DNA of 51,088 nucleotides, from positions 1 to 51,088 of the forward strand of contig CAZJHX010000072.1 of NCBI GenBank assembly GCA_964545715.1, given 5' to 3'. The notes below the pieces were generated by a model. The model saw nothing but the letters and a program-made list of their open reading frames with translations, made no database searches and was not told the origin of the DNA. Positions 43,166 through 51,088 of this stretch are shown here, piece after piece. Each line of letters begins with the position of its first letter. Position 1 is the first letter of the stretch. The position numbers and the translations under genes were made by a program. The DNA comes from CAZJHX01 sp964545715. GTDB taxonomy: Bacteria > Myxococcota_A > UBA9042 > GCA-2863065.

Positions 43166-44266
43166 ATGAATGGCGCCGCTCCCAGGTTGTTGGTCCTGTT
43201 GCTCTTCGTCTGCCTGGCGCCGTTCGAGGCCACCGCCAAGCGTCACTGCCTGGCCTCGTCGGGCGACGCGGCCGATCTCGTCAAGCAGCTCGCCGCCACG
43301 GCCTATGCACAGGTGCATCGGACGCAAGCGGGCAAGCCGTGCTTCGGGCTGTTTGCCGGTCGCAAGGACGCGGCGGCGACGCGCGACTGGTTTGCGCGGG
43401 ACCGGCGGCGTGCGGCCTGGAAGACGCTGCAGCCCCACGCGCTGCCGGCGACGCTTGCGCTCAGGCAGCCCGCCTTTGTCGGCGCGCCCGGCGAGGCCGA
43501 CGGCTCCATGGCGTTTATGGAGGTCAGTCGGGGGACCCGGCGCGACGTTGTTGTCGTGTACGTCTTCGACACCCTGGAGCAGGAGCCTGCGCCCGGGCCG
43601 CTGTGGGTGTTGGATGGGCCGTCACGGCGCATCCACCGTACGTCGGCGTGGTCGGCGGCGCTGTCGCACGATCAGCAGCAGGTGCTGTACGGGATACCAG
43701 TCCGGCTGACCCGCGACGACATCGAGCCGGACGGCGCGCAGTATCAAAAGCGGTTGGCGCGGGGGCGCGCGCGCGTTGCAAAGCGGCTGGGAGTCACGGT
43801 CGCGGTGCTGAAGGCCGCGGAGTTTCAGGATGGGTTCGCCGGCTTCTCGAGCGTGGTGCAGCCGGCCGTCCTGGACCTGAAGACCGGGCGCGCGCGCCGG
43901 CTGAAGCTGGTCGGCGGCGGCACCTGGCACCTGTATCGCAAGCACCTCTACGCCCAGCAGCGCCCGTGGTACTGGGAGTCGCTGCAGGAGATGGATCCCG
44001 ACGACATCAGCCTGAAGCCGACCGCCCCCCGCCGGCTGGAGCTGCAGCCCACGGCTCGCTGGGTGGTGCCCCACCGCAAGAATCACGCGGCGATCACGGC
44101 CTCCAAAGACGCGCGCAAGCAGGTGGTCTCCCTGCCCGATGACAAGCTGCCGGCCGTTGGCGCGCCTTACATCACGACCCCCGACAAGAGGCTGGCGCTG
44201 ATCGTCGTGAAGGGCGCGATCCTCCAAGCCGCTCGCCTGCCGGCCCCGGTCTCCAAGGCGCGGTAG
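43166..44266 (+). CDS. Secreted protein of unknown function
   Basis: A 366-residue exported protein (MNGAAPRLLVLLLFVCLAPF, likely cleaved after EATA). It is basic and beta-rich, with repeated short strands such as RDVVVVYVFDTLE, PLWVLDGPSRRIHRT and RWVVPHRKNHAAIT, which could be a propeller-like or WD40-like fold. No catalytic motif is recognised. Its stop is 15 bp from the convergent gene at 44281. Confidence 0.7.
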   Translation: MNGAAPRLLVLLLFVCLAPFEATAKRHCLASSGDAADLVKQLAATAYAQVHRTQAGKPCFGLFAGRKDAAATRDWFARDRRRAAWKTLQPHALPATLALRQPAFVGAPGEADGSMAFMEVSRGTRRDVVVVYVFDTLEQEPAPGPLWVLDGPSRRIHRTSAWSAALSHDQQQVLYGIPVRLTRDDIEPDGAQYQKRLARGRARVAKRLGVTVAVLKAAEFQDGFAGFSSVVQPAVLDLKTGRARRLKLVGGGTWHLYRKHLYAQQRPWYWESLQEMDPDDISLKPTAPRRLELQPTARWVVPHRKNHAAITASKDARKQVVSLPDDKLPAVGAPYITTPDKRLALIVVKGAILQAARLPAPVSKAR

Positions 44267-44280
44267 TCCATCAGGACTGG

Positions 44281-44913
44281 TTACATCCCGGCGCTGGGGT
44301 TGTATTGCGGCAGGCCCTGTATCTCGGCGGCGATCCGGGCGTGGGCTCCCTCTTCATAGGCGTGATTCTCGGCGGTGCCTTCGGCGTGCGGCGACCAGAA
44401 GAACCAGACGCGCTGCAGGTCGGCGTTCAGCAGGTGAGGAACGGACCGAACCGGCCCTGATCGAGCCTGCGTGGTCAGCCAGACCTGGGTGCGCCCCAAG
44501 AAGGTGCCGTCCTGACTTTGGTTGTACTCGATCGCCAGCACGCACGGCGCCGCTGAACAGTCGATGCCCAGGTAGCGCGCGCGCGCGTCCGCGTTGACCG
44601 GGTCTGCGGTCCATTGCTCCAGCGCGCCGGCCAGCGTGCGCATCGCCTGCGGCTGGTGGGCCGACGGCACGTCCGGGGGGGTGGCTGCGGCGCGAACCTG
44701 GTCCTCGGGCGGGGACGGCTGCACCTTCGGCGCGGGCGGCAGGGTCGGCGCGTCGGCCACAGGCGCGACGGGGGTTGTCGGGGTGACAGCATCGGCGGTC
44801 ACGTCGGTCGGCGGCTCGGTCGGGCCGCTGTCGGAGAGCCCCGCCCACGCGGAGGCGGAGACAGCCGCGGTCACAGCGAGGGCCAGGCCCCCCAGAATAC
44901 GCTTTGAGTTCAT
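44281..44913 (-). CDS. Exported protein of unknown function
   Basis: A 210-residue protein with a signal peptide (GLALAVTAAVSASAWA), a Pro/Thr/Val linker (about residues 28-85) and a small C-terminal domain (ALEQWTADPVNADARARYLGIDCSAAPCVLAIEYNQ onward) with one close Cys pair. No family is recognised. Its ATG overlaps the stop of the HEAT-repeat lipoprotein gene by 4 bp, so they are coupled and probably act together in the periplasm. Confidence 0.7.
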   Translation of the reverse strand: MNSKRILGGLALAVTAAVSASAWAGLSDSGPTEPPTDVTADAVTPTTPVAPVADAPTLPPAPKVQPSPPEDQVRAAATPPDVPSAHQPQAMRTLAGALEQWTADPVNADARARYLGIDCSAAPCVLAIEYNQSQDGTFLGRTQVWLTTQARSGPVRSVPHLLNADLQRVWFFWSPHAEGTAENHAYEEGAHARIAAEIQGLPQYNPSAGM

Positions 44914-46184
44914 CGTGCCACCTGCTCGGGGTTGGGGTTGCGGAGCTTGTCCAGCACCAGGCGTGCGTGGCCGCGTACCGACTCATCGTCGTCGGTGAGC
45001 GCCTTCTCCAACGCCGGTGCGGCTGCTTGGAGCTGCGGTCCTGCGTGGGCCATCAGCGCGGACACGGCGACCAGCCGGACATCGGCGTCCGGATCAGCCA
45101 CTGCGCCGGCCAACAGTGAGATCGTCCGATCCGTCAAGGTCCTGGCGTCGCCCAACGCTTTTGCCGCGTTGGCGCGAACTCGAGCGCTGTCGGCGCGCAG
45201 GGCATCATCCAGCGCGTCGATCGCCTGCAGCTTGGCCAGGGCGCCGGCCGCCGCAAACGCGGGACGGTCTTTCTTGTCGCCCAGCACGCGGACCAGGGCG
45301 CTCACCACCTCTGGAGAGCCCACGCCGATGCCGCCCAGGGCGCCGGCAACCGCCATGCGGATGCGCTTGTTCTTGTGCTGGAGCACGCGCACCAGCGCGG
45401 GCGTGATCGGCGCGGCGGCGGGACCGACAGCCCCCAGGCTCGGGACAGCGGCCATGAGGAGCTGATCGTCACCGGACTGCACGGCGTCTCCCAGCAGCTT
45501 CAGCGCCGACGGCGAGGGGGTGGTGGACATGCCCAGCCCTTGCAGCACGGCCTGTTTGCTCTGACGATCGGCGGCGGCGTAGGCCTGGACCAGAACGTCC
45601 GCGCATTGTGTGCGAGCGGACGGATCCAGCTCACCGAGCGTCAGCGCGGCCTGCACACGACGGCGCAGCGCCGGGTCTGCCAGGGCCGCCCGAAGCGGGT
45701 CAGCGGCGGCCGCCCCAAGCCGGGTCAGCGCCCAGCGCGCGTTGTGTTGCACGGCCCAGATCGGGTCCGCCAGCGCAACGATCAGGGCCGGGATCGAGCC
45801 CACGGTCTCGGGCGCCAGCCGGCCGAGCCCCCAGCAGGCGTGTCCGCGCACGTCCTGGTCGAAATGTGTCAGCGCGGCGCGCAGCCTGGCCTCCGCTTGC
45901 GGCGAGTACTTCCGGGCGGTGCCGATCGCCTCGATCGCGCGGCGCATGGCGGAGACGGACGGTGTCGGCGTGGCGGACTCGCGGGCGATGGGTGCGTCCG
46001 GCGCGGGGGCGGTCGGCTGGACCACAGCAGCGGCAGGTGCGGCGTGTGCCGGCGCAGACTGTCTGCAACCGGGGAACGAAACCACCAGGGCGCCGAGCAC
46101 CAAAAACGTGATCAAGCGCCGCCGCCAGAAAAAAAGTGAGCAAAGTTTGTGCACTCTGCACAAACAATCATGGACAGTGTACAT
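44910..46184 (-). CDS. HEAT-repeat lipoprotein
   Basis: A lipoprotein of about 400-424 residues. A hydrophobic signal (RRRLITFLVLGALVVSFPGC) gives a lipobox ending in Cys. The mature part is built of around ten HEAT/PBS-lyase-like helical repeats, for instance GHACWGLGRLAPETVGSIPALIVALADP, VQHNARWALTRLGAAAADPLRAAL and IRMAVAGALGGIG. Such repeats form protein-binding solenoids. The start is unsure: ATG at 46184 (given here) would place the palindrome at 46145-46165 inside the gene, while TTG at 46115 starts directly at the signal peptide. It is coupled to the exported protein gene downstream. Confidence 0.82.
   Translation of the reverse strand: MYTVHDCLCRVHKLCSLFFWRRRLITFLVLGALVVSFPGCRQSAPAHAAPAAAVVQPTAPAPDAPIARESATPTPSVSAMRRAIEAIGTARKYSPQAEARLRAALTHFDQDVRGHACWGLGRLAPETVGSIPALIVALADPIWAVQHNARWALTRLGAAAADPLRAALADPALRRRVQAALTLGELDPSARTQCADVLVQAYAAADRQSKQAVLQGLGMSTTPSPSALKLLGDAVQSGDDQLLMAAVPSLGAVGPAAAPITPALVRVLQHKNKRIRMAVAGALGGIGVGSPEVVSALVRVLGDKKDRPAFAAAGALAKLQAIDALDDALRADSARVRANAAKALGDARTLTDRTISLLAGAVADPDADVRLVAVSALMAHAGPQLQAAAPALEKALTDDDESVRGHARLVLDKLRNPNPEQVAR
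46145..46165. promoter_or_regulatory. Perfect 9-bp-arm palindrome
   Basis: GTTTGTGCA (46145-46153), CTC, and TGCACAAAC (46157-46165) are perfect inverted arms. The site lies between the HEAT lipoprotein signal peptide and the divergent surface-protein gene. A similar sequence with a degenerate left arm occurs at 8599-8617. It is probably a dimeric regulator site. Confidence 0.6.
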
Positions 46185-46282
46185 ACTAATTCGCAGCTCT
46201 GACAAAACAGCCCCCAGGCGTAGCTCTGTGTCGCGACCCGGATCGCGCAGCAGCCCTACGAATCGGGAAATGAGGTCCATTG

Positions 46283-51088
<4,806 letters not shown>

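Overview
The window is GC-rich, densely coded DNA that looks like a fragment of an environmental bacterial genome assembly. It holds a 100-N scaffold gap (11021-11120) and a 10-N gap inside homopolymers (15405-15414), and it stops inside a Ser-Asp repeat. Gene content points to a large-genome, myxobacterium-like (Myxococcota/deltaproteobacterial) organism: many lipoproteins with Asp/Pro-rich linkers, Cys-rich CDDGxxCT repeat proteins, Ser/Thr kinases, bacterial lipoxygenases, and an M81D-type transglutaminase. The taxonomy is inferred from gene families, not from a marker gene.

Layout. 66-1980 (minus) is a TetR-ChaC-hemerythrin operon facing a di-iron membrane hydroxylase across a palindrome. 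2630-6216 encodes a TPR/PEGA-like protein overlapping a large Cys-rich lipoprotein, with a convergent transglutaminase/PPC lipoprotein at 6284-8491. 8756-10928 pairs adenosylhomocysteinase with a SCO-like lipoprotein, followed by a gapped array of 51-bp repeats. 11336-15140 holds a small lipoprotein, a radical SAM protein, an Nfu-type Fe-S protein and a degenerate receiver protein. 15593-20203 is a plus-strand cluster: FkbM methyltransferase, M28 peptidase, CDF transporter, arylsulfotransferase-like lipoprotein and a 37-aa membrane peptide. 20286-23854 (minus) encodes a kinase fused to a winged helix plus an acyltransferase, divergent from an esterase lipoprotein across a palindrome.

The centrepiece is 25003-34670. 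A metallophosphoesterase is followed by a single 2074-codon gene that joins, in order, a trypsin-like domain, a pseudokinase, two further kinase domains, one membrane helix, a UrtA-type urea/amide-binding domain and two dihaem cytochrome c peroxidase domains. A lipoprotein with an Ig-like domain and a beta-propeller overlaps its stop by 4 bp. I read this as a possible membrane-spanning signalling/redox system that senses an amide-like ligand. The domain order is visible in sequence; the function is inference.

34679-41223 is a lipoxygenase locus. Two tandem lipoxygenase genes are complete, and the last codons of a third copy survive 3 kb away. Between them sits a two-gene module, an XRE-EIIA regulator and an APC permease-EIIA, preceded by a strong 10-bp-arm operator. 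The rest holds a DUF4272-like protein, a rubrerythrin-like protein, several secreted proteins of unknown function, a HEAT-repeat lipoprotein, and an open-ended surface protein (46283 to the window end) with a beta-propeller, C-type lectin domain, Cys-rich repeats, HYR domain, bactofilin-like beta-solenoid and Ser-Asp repeats. I saw no tRNA, rRNA, CRISPR array, integrase or transposase.
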